From Streptosporangium sandarakinum (GTDB taxonomy: Bacteria; Actinomycetota; Actinomycetes; Streptosporangiales; Streptosporangiaceae): 64,000 nucleotides of DNA. The notes below the pieces were generated by a model, which was not told where the DNA came from, searched no databases, and saw only the letters and a list, made by a program, of their open reading frames with translations. Made by a program: the position numbers and the translations under genes. The stretch is from positions 124,001 to 188,000 of the forward strand of contig NZ_JACCCO010000003.1 of NCBI RefSeq assembly GCF_013409935.1, read 5' to 3'. Below are positions 35,008 through 43,818 of the stretch, in pieces (the stretch's first letter is position 1; every line of letters begins with the position of its first letter).

Positions 35008-36260
35008 GCGTACGCGCGCCGCAGTCGGACGACAGCAGTCCCCGATTCCGCGACACCGTACGGCGGCTGCCCGCGCCGGTGTGGATCCTCGGCTTCGGCA
35101 TGCTGGTCGTCCGGATCGGCAACTTCCTGCCGGTCTTCATGGTCCTCTACCTCACCAGCCGGGACATCCCGCCCGCGGCGGCCGGGCTGGTGCTCGGCGG
35201 CGCCGGGCTGGGCAACGTCCTCGGCAACACGGTCGGCGGCTACCTCGCCGACCGGCTCGGGCGCCGCTGGACCATCGTGCTGTCCATGCTGGCGACGGCG
35301 GGGCCGACGGCCGCCATCCCGATGTCGGACTCGCTGCCCGTGCTGATCACGCTGGCCTTCCTGGCCGGGACGGCCTCCCAGGTCTACCGCCCCGCGTCGG
35401 CCGCGCTGCTCATGGACGCCACGACGACCACCCAGCAGCGGCTGGCCGCCTTCGCCGTACACCGTTTCGCGATGAACGTCGGTGCCGCGGCCGGCGGCGT
35501 GCTCGGCGGGTTCCTGGCCACGGTGTCGTACCTGGCGCTGTTCGTCGGGAACGCCGTGGCCTGCCTGCTGTTCGCCGCCATAGCGGCCGTCCTGCTGCGG
35601 GACGTGCCCCGCGCCGCACCGGACGACCGGGAGCCGGACCCCGGCGCCGGGGCGCCGCAGCCGAGCTACCGCCGGGCGCTCGCCGACCGCCGCCTGCGGC
35701 GCTTCCTGGTCATGACGTTGATCGCCGAGTTCGTCTACATCCAGTCCACCGTCGGCCTGCCGCTGCACGTCGACGCGCACCACCTGTCCGCGGCCGACTT
35801 CGGCCTGCTGATGGGCCTCAACGGCGTGCTGGTCCTGCTGCTCGAACTGCCGATCACCGGCATGGTCTCCCGCCGCGTCCCCGGCTACGTCCTCGCGCTG
35901 AGCAACGTCCTGACCGGCGCCGGGCTGGCCCTGACCGGCCTGGCCGGCGGCATGGGCTGGCTGGCGGCCACCGTCCTGCTGTGGACGCTCGGGGAGATGC
36001 TGTACGCCTCGATGGCCAGCGCCTACCTGAGCGACCTGGCCCCGCCCACCATGGGCGGGCGCTACCAGGGCCTGTACGGCGCCGCCATCACGGCGGGCAC
36101 CGGCGTCGGCCCGATCATCGGCGGCGCGGTGTACGCCCTGAACGAGTGGGCGCTGTGGGCCGTCTGCGCGGCCGGCGGCCTGGTCTCGGCCTGGCTCTGC
36201 CTGCCGGGCCGGGAAGACCGCGGCCTGAGCGGCAGGGAGGGATCCACCGGGCTCGCCTGA
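35004..36260 (+). CDS. MFS exporter of the NRPS-type cluster
   Basis: A 418-residue major facilitator protein with about 12 helices. The loop 2-3 signature reads GGYLADRLGRRWTIV, and a charged central loop follows helix 6. GTG at 35004 overlaps the ATP-grasp stop (GTGA). The position fits export of, or self-protection from, the cluster product. It is the last gene before the long terminator. Confidence 0.9.
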   Translation: MSVRAPQSDDSSPRFRDTVRRLPAPVWILGFGMLVVRIGNFLPVFMVLYLTSRDIPPAAAGLVLGGAGLGNVLGNTVGGYLADRLGRRWTIVLSMLATAGPTAAIPMSDSLPVLITLAFLAGTASQVYRPASAALLMDATTTTQQRLAAFAVHRFAMNVGAAAGGVLGGFLATVSYLALFVGNAVACLLFAAIAAVLLRDVPRAAPDDREPDPGAGAPQPSYRRALADRRLRRFLVMTLIAEFVYIQSTVGLPLHVDAHHLSAADFGLLMGLNGVLVLLLELPITGMVSRRVPGYVLALSNVLTGAGLALTGLAGGMGWLAATVLLWTLGEMLYASMASAYLSDLAPPTMGGRYQGLYGAAITAGTGVGPIIGGAVYALNEWALWAVCAAGGLVSAWLCLPGREDRGLSGREGSTGLA

Positions 36261-36361
36261 ACGGCGAAGGCAGGAGCGCCGGGGAGGGACCCACCGGGTT
36301 CGCCTGAGCGGCGAGGATCTGAACGCCGGAGACACGACGAACCGGGCTCGCCTGAGCGGCG
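36244..36361 (+). repeat. 47-bp tandem repeat spanning the MFS stop codon
   Basis: The segment beginning CCACCGGGCTCGCCTGA at 36244 returns at 36291 (CCACCGGGTTCGCCTGA) and, with more changes, at 36338. The period is 47 bp. The first copy contains the MFS stop codon, and the third lies in the loop side of the terminator, so duplication carried the gene end downstream. Confidence 0.7.
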
Positions 36362-36385
36362 GGCCCGGTTCGTCGTGTCTCCGGC
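36325..36385 (+). terminator. Very long perfect terminator after the NRPS-type operon
   Basis: Arms at 36325-36347 and 36363-36385 pair perfectly over 23 bp around a 15-nt loop. It separates the NRPS-type operon from the sigma-factor operon. Confidence 0.9.
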
Positions 36386-36504
36386 TCCCCGCGTTCTCCC
36401 CGCGTTCCCACGGTGACGCGCCGGACGCGGCGGCCGGCCGGGAACAAGATCCGGGCTTGCGGCGAAGGATGGGTGATCGCACCCGAAACCCGGAAGGAAG
36501 GCTC

Positions 36505-36525
36505 ATGTCGGAGAAGAGAACTTGA
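36505..36525 (+). CDS. Six-residue ORF coupled to the sigma-factor start
   Basis: ATG TCG GAG AAG AGA ACT TGA has a strong GGAAGGAAGG site, and its stop overlaps the TTG start of the sigma gene (TTGA). It either feeds ribosomes to the weak TTG start or is the true N-terminus displaced by a frameshift. Confidence 0.4.
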   Translation: MSEKRT

Positions 36526-37094
36526 TCGCGGCAGTGAGCGAAACGGGGATCGACGCCGAACTCGTCGCCCGGTACCGGCGGGACCCCGAACTGTTCACCG
36601 ACGTGCACGACCGCTACTACCGCGACATCTATCGGTACGTGGCCGGCCGGCTGGACACGCAGATCGCCGAGGACATCACCGCCGAGACGTTCCTCCTGGC
36701 CTTCGACCAGCGCGACCGGTTCGACCCGGAGCTCGGGAGCCTGCGGCCCTGGCTGTTCGGCTTCGCCACCAACCTCATCGCCAGGCACCGGCGCAAGGAG
36801 ACCCGCCGCTACCGGGCGCTGGCCCGGCTGGGGCCGGAACCCGTCGTGGAAGGCCACGAGAACCGGGTCGTGACCTCCGTCGCCGCCCAGCGCATGCAGC
36901 CGCACCTGGCCAGGGCACTCGCCGCGCTCTCCGGGGGCGAGCGCGACGTTCTGCTCCTCGTGGCGCTGGGCCAGCTCAGCTACGACGAGATCGCCCAGGC
37001 GCTCGGCATCGCCGTCGGCACCGTGGGCTCCAGGCTCAGCCGGGCCCGCACGAAGATGCTCGCCCTCATCGACAAGGAGATGATCCGTGGATGA
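36522..37094 (+). CDS. ECF-type RNA polymerase sigma factor
   Basis: A 190-residue sigma factor with region 2 (about 25-95; YRDIYRYVAGRL, AEDITAETFLLAF, RPWLFGFATNLIARHRR) and region 4 (about 125-185; LSYDEIAQALGIAVGTVGSRLSRAR). TTG at 36522 is inferred from GGAGAAGAG upstream and the overlap with the short ORF; GTG at 36534 is an alternative. It overlaps the CU044_5270 gene by 8 bp, as is usual for this sigma subgroup. Confidence 0.87.
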   Translation: MIAAVSETGIDAELVARYRRDPELFTDVHDRYYRDIYRYVAGRLDTQIAEDITAETFLLAFDQRDRFDPELGSLRPWLFGFATNLIARHRRKETRRYRALARLGPEPVVEGHENRVVTSVAAQRMQPHLARALAALSGGERDVLLLVALGQLSYDEIAQALGIAVGTVGSRLSRARTKMLALIDKEMIRG

Positions 37095-37974
37095 CGACCT
37101 GACCCCGCTCGCCACCCTGCTGGCCAGGCCCGAACCGCCCGCAGAGGCGATCACCCGCAGCAGGGGGCGGCTCCAGGCCAGGATGCGCGGCCGCGCGCCC
37201 CGGCGGATCGGGTGGCTCAAGCCGGGATTCGGCCTGGCCACGGTCGCCGCCGCCGCGGCGGCCGTCGCCGTGCTCGCCACCGGCGTGACCACGCCCGCCG
37301 ACACGCCGGCCACGGGCCGGGAGATCCTGCTCATGGCGGCGGTCAGCGCGGAGAACGCGCCGCAGGACTCCGGGACCTACTGGCATGTCACACGTAAGGG
37401 GCCGTGGCCGGACGTGTCGCCGATGGAGAGCTGGACCATCCGGGACGGCAGGCGCTGGTCCAAGGACGAGCCGGGTGATCCTCCAGGCGCCGTCGTGCCG
37501 GACCCGAACCCGAGCCCGGACCCGTTCATGCTCAAGGGCGCGATGGTGGGCTTCGAGGACCTCGAAAGGCTGCCGGCGGATCCGGAGGCGCTGAAGGCGT
37601 GGATCGCGGAGATCCGGGGGCGTGACGAAGACATGACCCTGTCCGAACAGCGGGGCGACCCCACCCGTCCCCTGATCACGCTGATCTCGGAACTGCCGAC
37701 GTCGCCGGAGGTCCGCTCCGCGGCGTTCCGCGCCCTCGCCGCCACGCCGGGGGTCCGGGACGCGGGAGCGATGGAGGACGGACGGAAACTGCTGATCCCC
37801 GACCCCGATCAGAAAGGGGAGATCACGCTGGTCGTCGACCCCGAGACCGCGCGGGTGGCCCGCACCAACGTACTCATGGGCGCCGACGGAAGCGCGACGT
37901 GGTCCAAAGGGCTCATCTCACTGACCACCGGCTGGACGGACCAGCTGCCGCAGATGGGCGGCGGCAGGTCATGA
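37087..37974 (+). CDS. CU044_5270 family membrane protein, likely sigma-associated
   Basis: A 295-residue protein with a cytoplasmic N-terminus of about 50 residues, one transmembrane helix (about 50-68), and an extracellular domain with the family pattern SGTYWHVT, SWTIRDGRRW and LALLP-type helices. Members sit behind ECF sigma genes and are presumed to sense or restrain them; no zinc anti-sigma motif is present. The stop overlaps the protease ATG (ATGA), giving a three-gene unit. Confidence 0.82.
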   Translation: MDDDLTPLATLLARPEPPAEAITRSRGRLQARMRGRAPRRIGWLKPGFGLATVAAAAAAVAVLATGVTTPADTPATGREILLMAAVSAENAPQDSGTYWHVTRKGPWPDVSPMESWTIRDGRRWSKDEPGDPPGAVVPDPNPSPDPFMLKGAMVGFEDLERLPADPEALKAWIAEIRGRDEDMTLSEQRGDPTRPLITLISELPTSPEVRSAAFRALAATPGVRDAGAMEDGRKLLIPDPDQKGEITLVVDPETARVARTNVLMGADGSATWSKGLISLTTGWTDQLPQMGGGRS

Positions 37975-40900
37975 TTCCAGGAAAAGCGCTTCTCGCCGCC
38001 GCCGTCGTGGCGGCGACGATCGCGGGCACCGCGCTCGCACCCACCTCCGCGTCCACGTCGGCGCCGCAGGCTTCCTCTCCCCGGCCGGACGGGGTGACCC
38101 TGATCACCGGCGACCGGGTCGTGATGACCGGCCGCGGGCACCGGGTGGAGCCCGGCCCCGGCCGCCAGGACGTCGGCTTCAGGAGCCAGGTGCGTGAAGG
38201 GCACCTGTACGTGGTCCCGTCCGACGCCCAGCCCCTGCTCACCCAGGGGACGCTCGACCGGCGGCTGTTCGACGTCACCCAGTTGCTGGAGTGGCGGTAC
38301 GGGGACGCCGACAGGGACGACATCCCGCTGATCACGCAGTCGGACGCCGGCCAGGCTCCCACCGTCAGGAGCGCGCAGGGCGTCAAGGGACTCGCCGGCC
38401 TCGGCATGACCACGCTCAGCCTGCCGAAGAGCGGCGCGGCTCAGGCGTGGAAGGACATGGCGGGCGGCGCCCGTACGCTGGCCGCGGGCACGGCGAAGAT
38501 CTGGCTGGACGGCCGCCTGTCCTACACCCTCGACCGGAGCACCGAGCAGATCGGCGCCACCGAGGCGTGGAAGCAGGGGATGACCGGCGAGGGCGTCACG
38601 GTCGCCGTCCTCGACTCCGGCTACGACCCCGACCATCCGGATCTGAAGGGTGTGGTGACGCAGACGCGCAACTTCAGCGAGGAGCCCGACATCCGCGACA
38701 ACCTTGGTCACGGCACCCACGTCGCCTCGACCGTCGCGGGCAACGGCGAGAAGTACCGGGGCGTCGCCCCCGGAGCGCGGCTGGCCGTCGGAAAGGTGGG
38801 CGGGGCGGCCGGCGCCTCCGAGTCCGCCATTGTGGCGGGCATGGAGTGGGCCGCCCTGGAGGCCAAGGCAAAGATCGTCAACTTCAGCATGGCGGCCCCC
38901 GACGAACCCGGGATCGACCCTGTGGAACAGGCGGTGAACACGCTCTCGGCGAAGGCGGGCACATTGTTCGTCGTCGCCGCGGGCAACAGCGGGAGATCGC
39001 CGGTGAGCAGTCCCGCCAGCGCTGACGCCGCCCTCGCGGTCGGCGCCGTCGACAGGCAGGACCGGATGGCGGCCTTCTCCAGCACCGGTCCCCGTGCGGG
39101 CGACCACGCCGTCAAACCGGACATCACCGCGCCGGGTGCCGGCATCGTCGCGGCAGAGGCCGGCACCGACGGCGGGCACATGGCGATGTCCGGAACCTCG
39201 ATGGCGTCGCCGCACGTGGCGGGAGCCGCGGCGATCCTCGCCCAGCGCCACCCCGACTGGACGGGACAGCGACTCAAGGCCGCCCTGACCGGCAGCGCCG
39301 TTCCCTCGCCCGGGACCACGCCGTACCAGCAGGGCACCGGGCGGGTGGACGTGGCCCGCGCCCTGAGGCAGCAGGTCACCGCCCAGGCGACGGATGCCTG
39401 GGCCGCCTTCCCCTGGGGCGGCCCGAAGGAGCGCGCCAAGACCGGGACCATCACCTACACCAACTCCGGCGACACCCCGGTGAGCCTCGACCTGACCGGC
39501 GAGGGGGAGGTGCTCGAACTCGGCGTCCGGAAGCTCGACGTGCCCGCCGGGGGACAGGCGTCGGTCACGCTCACCATCGACGCGACCGGCAAGGCTCCGG
39601 GCGACTACGCCGGTACGGTCACCGCCACCGCGGGTGACACGGTGATCCGCACCGTGGCCGGCGCCTATGTCGAGCCCGAGTCCTACGACGTCACCATCAC
39701 CGTCGTCGGCAGGCAGGGGCAGCCGACCGACCCCTGGATGGCGCAGATCTACGACGCGGTGACCGGTAGCGTCATCGAGCCGGTGTTCCACGACGGCACG
39801 GCCACGGTACGGCTCCCCAAGGGCGACTGGGGCGTCTACACCGAGACCATCGAGAAGATCGACGGAAAGTGGGCCGACACCGCCGCCGACTCCCCGCTCA
39901 GGGTCGACGGCGACGGCGGCCGGCTGACCGTGGACATGCGCCGGGGCAGGGCGACCGGGGTCACGCTCGACGACCCGAGCGCCCAGATCCGGCGCGGTTT
40001 CAACTTCGGGCTGGCCCACGGCGCGTGGAGCTTCAACATGATCACCGGCCTGAACCCCAACGCCGAGTTCTTCGTCGTCCCCGTCCGCCGGCCCGGCCTG
40101 ACCTACACGCTGAGGACCATGTGGCTGAGCAGGGACGTCTCTCCCAGCCCGTACGTCTACGACCTCGTCGACCGTCGCACCGACGGCATCCCCGACGATC
40201 CCACCTACCGCGCCAGGCGGAAGGAACTGGCGAAGATCTCCACGACCTACCGGGCCTCGGGCGTGGCGGCCACGGGGATGCCGCTGGCCGGAACGCTCTT
40301 CCCCGAGTTCCCGGGTTCGTCCCTGACACCGCTGGTCTATGACCTCCCCCTGCCCGGCACGCTCGTCCAGTACCGGACCCCCGGGGTGACCTACGAGAGC
40401 GGCCTCCAGGTCGGCACCTCCCTGACCTTCGACGGCGGTCGGCTCGCGAAGCGCGGGGAGAGCGGGGAGGTCTGGAACGCGGCGGTCACCGGCCCGTCGT
40501 TCCTGCTGCCGGGCGGCAACCGTACCGGTGACGAACTGACCTTCTCCGCGGTGGGGCTGTTCGCCGACGGGGCCCCGGGCAGAACGGGCTCGGACGCCGC
40601 CGCCACCGGCGCCGCCACCCTCATCCGGGACGGCAAGACGCTGGCCCGCGCCGACCTCGCCGGCTGTGAGATCTACCAGCCGGAAGGATGCGAGCTCCGA
40701 GCCGATCTCCCCGCCGGGTCCGGCGCCTACACGCTCACCGCCTCGATGCGCAGGCAGGTGCCGCACTCGGCGCTCTCCACCGGGGTGGAGTCCGTGTGGA
40801 CGTTCCGGTCCGCGACCACGGAGAAGTCACAGCCGCTGCCGCTGACCGCGGTCCGCTACGGCCCCGACGGCCTGGACGAGTCGAACCGCGCCAAGCCGGG

Positions 40901-41159
40901 CGGCGTGACCCGCGTGCCCGTGTGGATCGAGCGCAACCCCGGCGCCGCCGCGGCGGAGACGAGGTCGATCCGCCTTGAGATGTCCACCGACGACGGGACG
41001 AGCTGGCACCGCGTCCCGCTCGTCCGCACCGGCTCCGGCTGGACCGCCGTGCTGCGGAACCCGTCCGCGGCCGGGTTCGTCTCCCTCCGCGCGGCCGTGA
41101 CCGACACGGCGGGCACCGGCCTGACCCAGACGATCACCCGCGCCTACGCCGTCGGCTGA
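37971..41159 (+). CDS. Secreted subtilisin-like (S8) serine peptidase
   Basis: A 1062-residue exported protease. A signal peptide (about residues 1-28, ending TSAS) and pro-region are followed by the catalytic domain with Asp215 (VAVLDSGYD), His247 (GHGTHVAS) and Ser410 (SGTSMASPHVAG). About 600 C-terminal residues form beta-rich modules, the first an NEW3/Fn3-like repeat (AGGQASVTLTI). ATG at 37971 overlaps the upstream stop. Co-transcription with a sigma/anti-sigma-like pair suggests the protease is made with, or acts on, that sensor (inference). Confidence 0.93.
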   Translation: MIPGKALLAAAVVAATIAGTALAPTSASTSAPQASSPRPDGVTLITGDRVVMTGRGHRVEPGPGRQDVGFRSQVREGHLYVVPSDAQPLLTQGTLDRRLFDVTQLLEWRYGDADRDDIPLITQSDAGQAPTVRSAQGVKGLAGLGMTTLSLPKSGAAQAWKDMAGGARTLAAGTAKIWLDGRLSYTLDRSTEQIGATEAWKQGMTGEGVTVAVLDSGYDPDHPDLKGVVTQTRNFSEEPDIRDNLGHGTHVASTVAGNGEKYRGVAPGARLAVGKVGGAAGASESAIVAGMEWAALEAKAKIVNFSMAAPDEPGIDPVEQAVNTLSAKAGTLFVVAAGNSGRSPVSSPASADAALAVGAVDRQDRMAAFSSTGPRAGDHAVKPDITAPGAGIVAAEAGTDGGHMAMSGTSMASPHVAGAAAILAQRHPDWTGQRLKAALTGSAVPSPGTTPYQQGTGRVDVARALRQQVTAQATDAWAAFPWGGPKERAKTGTITYTNSGDTPVSLDLTGEGEVLELGVRKLDVPAGGQASVTLTIDATGKAPGDYAGTVTATAGDTVIRTVAGAYVEPESYDVTITVVGRQGQPTDPWMAQIYDAVTGSVIEPVFHDGTATVRLPKGDWGVYTETIEKIDGKWADTAADSPLRVDGDGGRLTVDMRRGRATGVTLDDPSAQIRRGFNFGLAHGAWSFNMITGLNPNAEFFVVPVRRPGLTYTLRTMWLSRDVSPSPYVYDLVDRRTDGIPDDPTYRARRKELAKISTTYRASGVAATGMPLAGTLFPEFPGSSLTPLVYDLPLPGTLVQYRTPGVTYESGLQVGTSLTFDGGRLAKRGESGEVWNAAVTGPSFLLPGGNRTGDELTFSAVGLFADGAPGRTGSDAAATGAATLIRDGKTLARADLAGCEIYQPEGCELRADLPAGSGAYTLTASMRRQVPHSALSTGVESVWTFRSATTEKSQPLPLTAVRYGPDGLDESNRAKPGGVTRVPVWIERNPGAAAAETRSIRLEMSTDDGTSWHRVPLVRTGSGWTAVLRNPSAAGFVSLRAAVTDTAGTGLTQTITRAYAVG

Positions 41160-41173
41160 CCGTCGGGCGGAAG

Positions 41174-41209
41174 CTCGGGCGGCCGCCCGCTGAGGGGCGG
41201 CCGCCCGAG
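41174..41209 (+). terminator. Terminator after the S8 protease operon
   Basis: Perfect 15-bp arms CTCGGGCGGCCGCCC and GGGCGGCCGCCCGAG surround a 6-nt loop, 15 bp after the protease stop. Confidence 0.85.
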
Positions 41210-41533
41210 TCGATCGTCCGGATCTTCCGCGTCCCCGGTCCCGTCGTCGGCCGGGCTCGTCCTCCACGCCCAGGGTGTGGATCACCACGTACGGGCGCGC
41301 CCGGCCGGGGTGACGGTATGCGGTGACCGGCTCGGATCACCTCCGGGCCGTGTCCCGCCCGGTGATCGATCGTTGAGTTGATCGTGATGACGTCCGCGGG
41401 CCGGCCGGCTTCCGGCGAGCCGCGTACGGGGGATCCGGCGGCATGGGAACGCCGGGCCGTTCACGTCGTTTTGTGATCGGGAAAGCGGTGTGGTGGACCT
41501 TCTGAAGCGCGTACCGAAGATTTCCTGTCCGGG
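41210..41533. other. 324-bp gap with no recognised feature
   Basis: No credible gene. A moderately AT-rich patch at 41355-41400 and another at 41460-41520 may serve the small membrane protein downstream. No clear promoter boxes were found. Confidence 0.5.
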
Positions 41534-41740
41534 ATGCTCAGGGGCGTCTGCGGGCTGCTGATCACACTGCCGCTCTATTACTTCAAGATATGGCCCTTCA
41601 CCGAGCCTCTGTCCTGGGGATGGGCGATCACGTTTCCCTTTGTGATCGGGATGAGCGGGGCGGTGGGGGAGACCATTACCTCCATCCGGGAGCGAAGGGA
41701 GAAGGGGCGAAGGCCGGCGGGGGAACCTGCGGAGCCGTGA
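41534..41740 (+). CDS. Small two-helix membrane protein
   Basis: A 68-residue protein: a hydrophobic helix (about residues 4-22, GVCGLLITLPLYYFKIW), a short loop, a second helix (about 28-46), and a charged C-terminus ERREKGRRP. Upstream codons in the same frame look protein-like but contain no start, so the ATG at 41534 is used. No family recognised. Confidence 0.55.
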   Translation: MLRGVCGLLITLPLYYFKIWPFTEPLSWGWAITFPFVIGMSGAVGETITSIRERREKGRRPAGEPAEP

Positions 41741-42269
41741 CTCCCCGTCCTGGCTCTCCCCGTCGTGGTGCGAAAAGACGCCGTCCGTACGGCGGGCCGC
41801 GATCTCCGTACGGGGCTCTCCCCGCCACGGCGCGGAAAGGCGGTGCCCGGCGGGCGGAAGGGTGGGGCGGGCCGTCCCGCCCCACCGGGTGGGCCGCGCG
41901 GCCGGCCCACCCGGGTGCCGCGCCGGTCTCCCCGTGCGGCGGCTGCGGGAAGACATCGCCGACCGGAAGACGTACGCGGGCGGGACATGACCGTGCAGCA
42001 TGTGTCGCGGGACGGCCCACCCGGGCGGGACGGCCCCCGCCGCACGGTCACCTCGCGTGTCACCGAGAAACCGGAGGATGCCCCGGCCTTCAGGCCGGGG
42101 AGGAATCCGGCCTCCCGCGTAGCGGGGCAGAGAAAGACGATTCGCCGTCAGGCGACGATTCCGGAATTGAATTGAGGGGCCCGCGGTCCGCCGTGGCCCG
42201 TGCGGCCATGCGTTCACCGAGATGGGCGGGTGGTCGAAAACAGATCCGCCTTTCAGGCGTCCCTCGGAC
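41741..42269. other. About 530-bp non-coding stretch left of the tnpB relic
   Basis: No intact gene. GC-rich words with CCGTACGG occur at 41785-41815. A perfect hairpin CCCCGGCC-TTCA-GGCCGGGG lies at 42081-42100, of the same form as the hairpins at 42808-42826 and 44100-44119. From 42110 the DNA becomes AT-richer (GGAATTGAATTGAGG) and may be the left part of a transposon relic. Confidence 0.5.
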
Positions 42270-42798
42270 GGCGGCGGCGAAGCTGGCGCGCTATCAGAAG
42301 ATGATGGCCCGCCGCAGGCCGCCGAAGGGCAGACCCGCCTCCACCGGCTACCGGCAGGCCGCCAAGCTGTACCGCAAGGTCGCCCGGCAGCGCACCGATA
42401 CCGCCCGCAAATGGGCCAGGAAGGTCGTGCGTGACCACGACGTGCCGGCGGTGGAGGACTTCACCCCGAGGTTCCTGGCGCGCTCCACCATGGCGCGCAA
42501 GGCCGCCGACGGCGCGATCGGCGCCACCAGGAAATCCCTGATCGAGATGGCCCGCAAACACGGCCGCATCGTTCATCTGATCGACCCCGCGCACACCACC
42601 ATGGACTGCGCAGGCTGCGGAGCGGGAACCAAGCACGCCCTGCCGCTGTCGGAACGCACCTGCACCTGCACCGCGTGCGGAGCCGTTTCTCCGAGGGACA
42701 AGGACTCCGCCCGCGTGATGCTCCTCCGGGCTGGTCTGGACCCGGCCGGCGTCGAGGGCGTAAGACCTGACGGGCCGCCGGTCCGTCAGGCGGCCTGA
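42270..42798 (+). pseudogene. tnpB: C-terminal relic of an IS200/IS605-type TnpB nuclease
   Basis: About 176 codons match the last half of TnpB. The basic helical segment KLARYQKMMARRR is followed by the RuvC-II Glu (VPAVEDF), the ARSTMARKAADGAIG helix, a four-Cys zinc ribbon (CAGC..CTAC), and a final RDKDSA where the RuvC-III Asp sits. The N-terminal half with the RuvC-I Asp is missing in all frames upstream, so the nuclease is dead. It is followed by the transposon right-end-like hairpin. Confidence 0.75.
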
Positions 42799-42802
42799 GC
42801 CG

Positions 42803-42836
42803 GGAATCCCCTTCCTTCAGGAGGGGAGCAGTCAAA
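42803..42836 (+). repeat. IS200/IS605-type right-end hairpin
   Basis: A CCCCTTCC-TTCA-GGAGGGG hairpin (42808-42826), ending GAGCAGTCAA, follows directly after the tnpB relic, where the right end and omega-RNA 3' end normally lie. The GTCAA at its edge supplies, on the opposite strand, the stop codon TGA of the split small gene. Confidence 0.65.
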
Positions 42837-42878
42837 GGTCGCCGAACTTCGGGATCAGCTCGGTCAGCACCCACAGGG

Positions 42879-43771
42879 CTAAGGCGTGTCTGATAATTCG
42901 GCGTGGCGGAGCCAGAGCAGCAGGGAAGCGATGGTGACGCCCGCGAGGTAGCGGCCGGCGAGCTTGTCGTAGCGGGTGGCGACGGCTCGCCACTGCTTGA
43001 GCTTGGCAAAGCACCGCTCCACCACGTTACGCCCCTTGTAGGCCGCGGCATCGAAGGCGGGCGGGCGGCCTCCGCGGCTGCCCTTGCGCTTGCGGGCGGC
43101 GATCTGATCGGACCGCTCAGGGATGACCGCGCCGATGCCGCGCCGCCGCAGATGCAGGCGGATCTTCCGAAAGGAGTAGCCCTTATCCGCCACCAGCCGG
43201 TCCGGCCGGGTACGGGGACGGCCGATGCGACGGCGCAGCCGGAAGGTGCCCATCACCGCTTCGAAGGCGGTGCAGTCGTTGATGTTGCCGCCGGTCAGGT
43301 GCAGGGCAAGCGGCAGGCCACGGGCTTCGGTGATCAGATGGAGCTTGGTGGTCAGCCCGCCCCGGGATCGGCCGAGGGCTTGTCGTCTTTGGGAGGCTTT
43401 CGCGTCGATCGTCCCTCCGCCGTCCCCCTTTTTCGGGCGCCGGCAGCGTGCTGGTGGGCTCGGGCGATGGTGGAGTCGACGCTGACGACCAGCTCCACCG
43501 CACCGAGGGAGTCGTCTTTGACCTGCATCTCCTCCAGCAGGCGGGTCCAGGTGCCGTCTTCCTCCCAGCGTTTGAACCGCTCGTAGCAGGTCTGCCAGGG
43601 ACCGTAGCGCTCCGGTACGTCGCGCCAGGGCGCTCCGGTCCGCAACCTCCACAAGATCCCGTTGATGACCGCGCGGTGATCCCGCCAGGGCCGTCCCCTG
43701 CCATCCTTGGCGGGCAGCAGGGGCTCGATCCGCTGCCAGGCCTTGTCAGTCAGCTCACCTCGTCGCACCAC
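42879..43771 (-). CDS. IS5-family (IS427-type) transposase made by -1 frameshifting
   Basis: orfA runs from 43771 to 43352 (MVRRGELTDKAWQRIEPLLP.., DUF4096-like, with the first catalytic Asp in VSVDST). orfB overlaps it in the -1 frame and ends at 42879 with LVADKGY (second Asp) and RNVVERCFAKLKQWR (Glu). The frames meet at an AAAAAGGGGG slip site around 43428-43437, so the fusion DDE transposase depends on programmed -1 slippage. The stop codon TAG uses the TA target duplication plus one flanking base. Confidence 0.88.
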
Positions 43772-43818
43772 GAGGAATCATCTAACCGCACCACCGAGAT
43801 CATTTATCAGACACGCCT
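42882..43818 (-). mobile_element. IS5-family insertion sequence, 937 bp
   Basis: Inverted ends AGGCGTGTCTGATAA (left, after 42882) and its complement (right, up to 43818) bracket the transposase. TA is duplicated on both sides (42880-42881 and 43819-43820). Both reading frames are undamaged, so it may be active. Confidence 0.88.

Noticed and set aside
42270..42836. Functional TnpB/omega-RNA nuclease system
   Set aside because: The N-terminal half with the first catalytic Asp is missing in every frame, so no active nuclease can be made from this locus.
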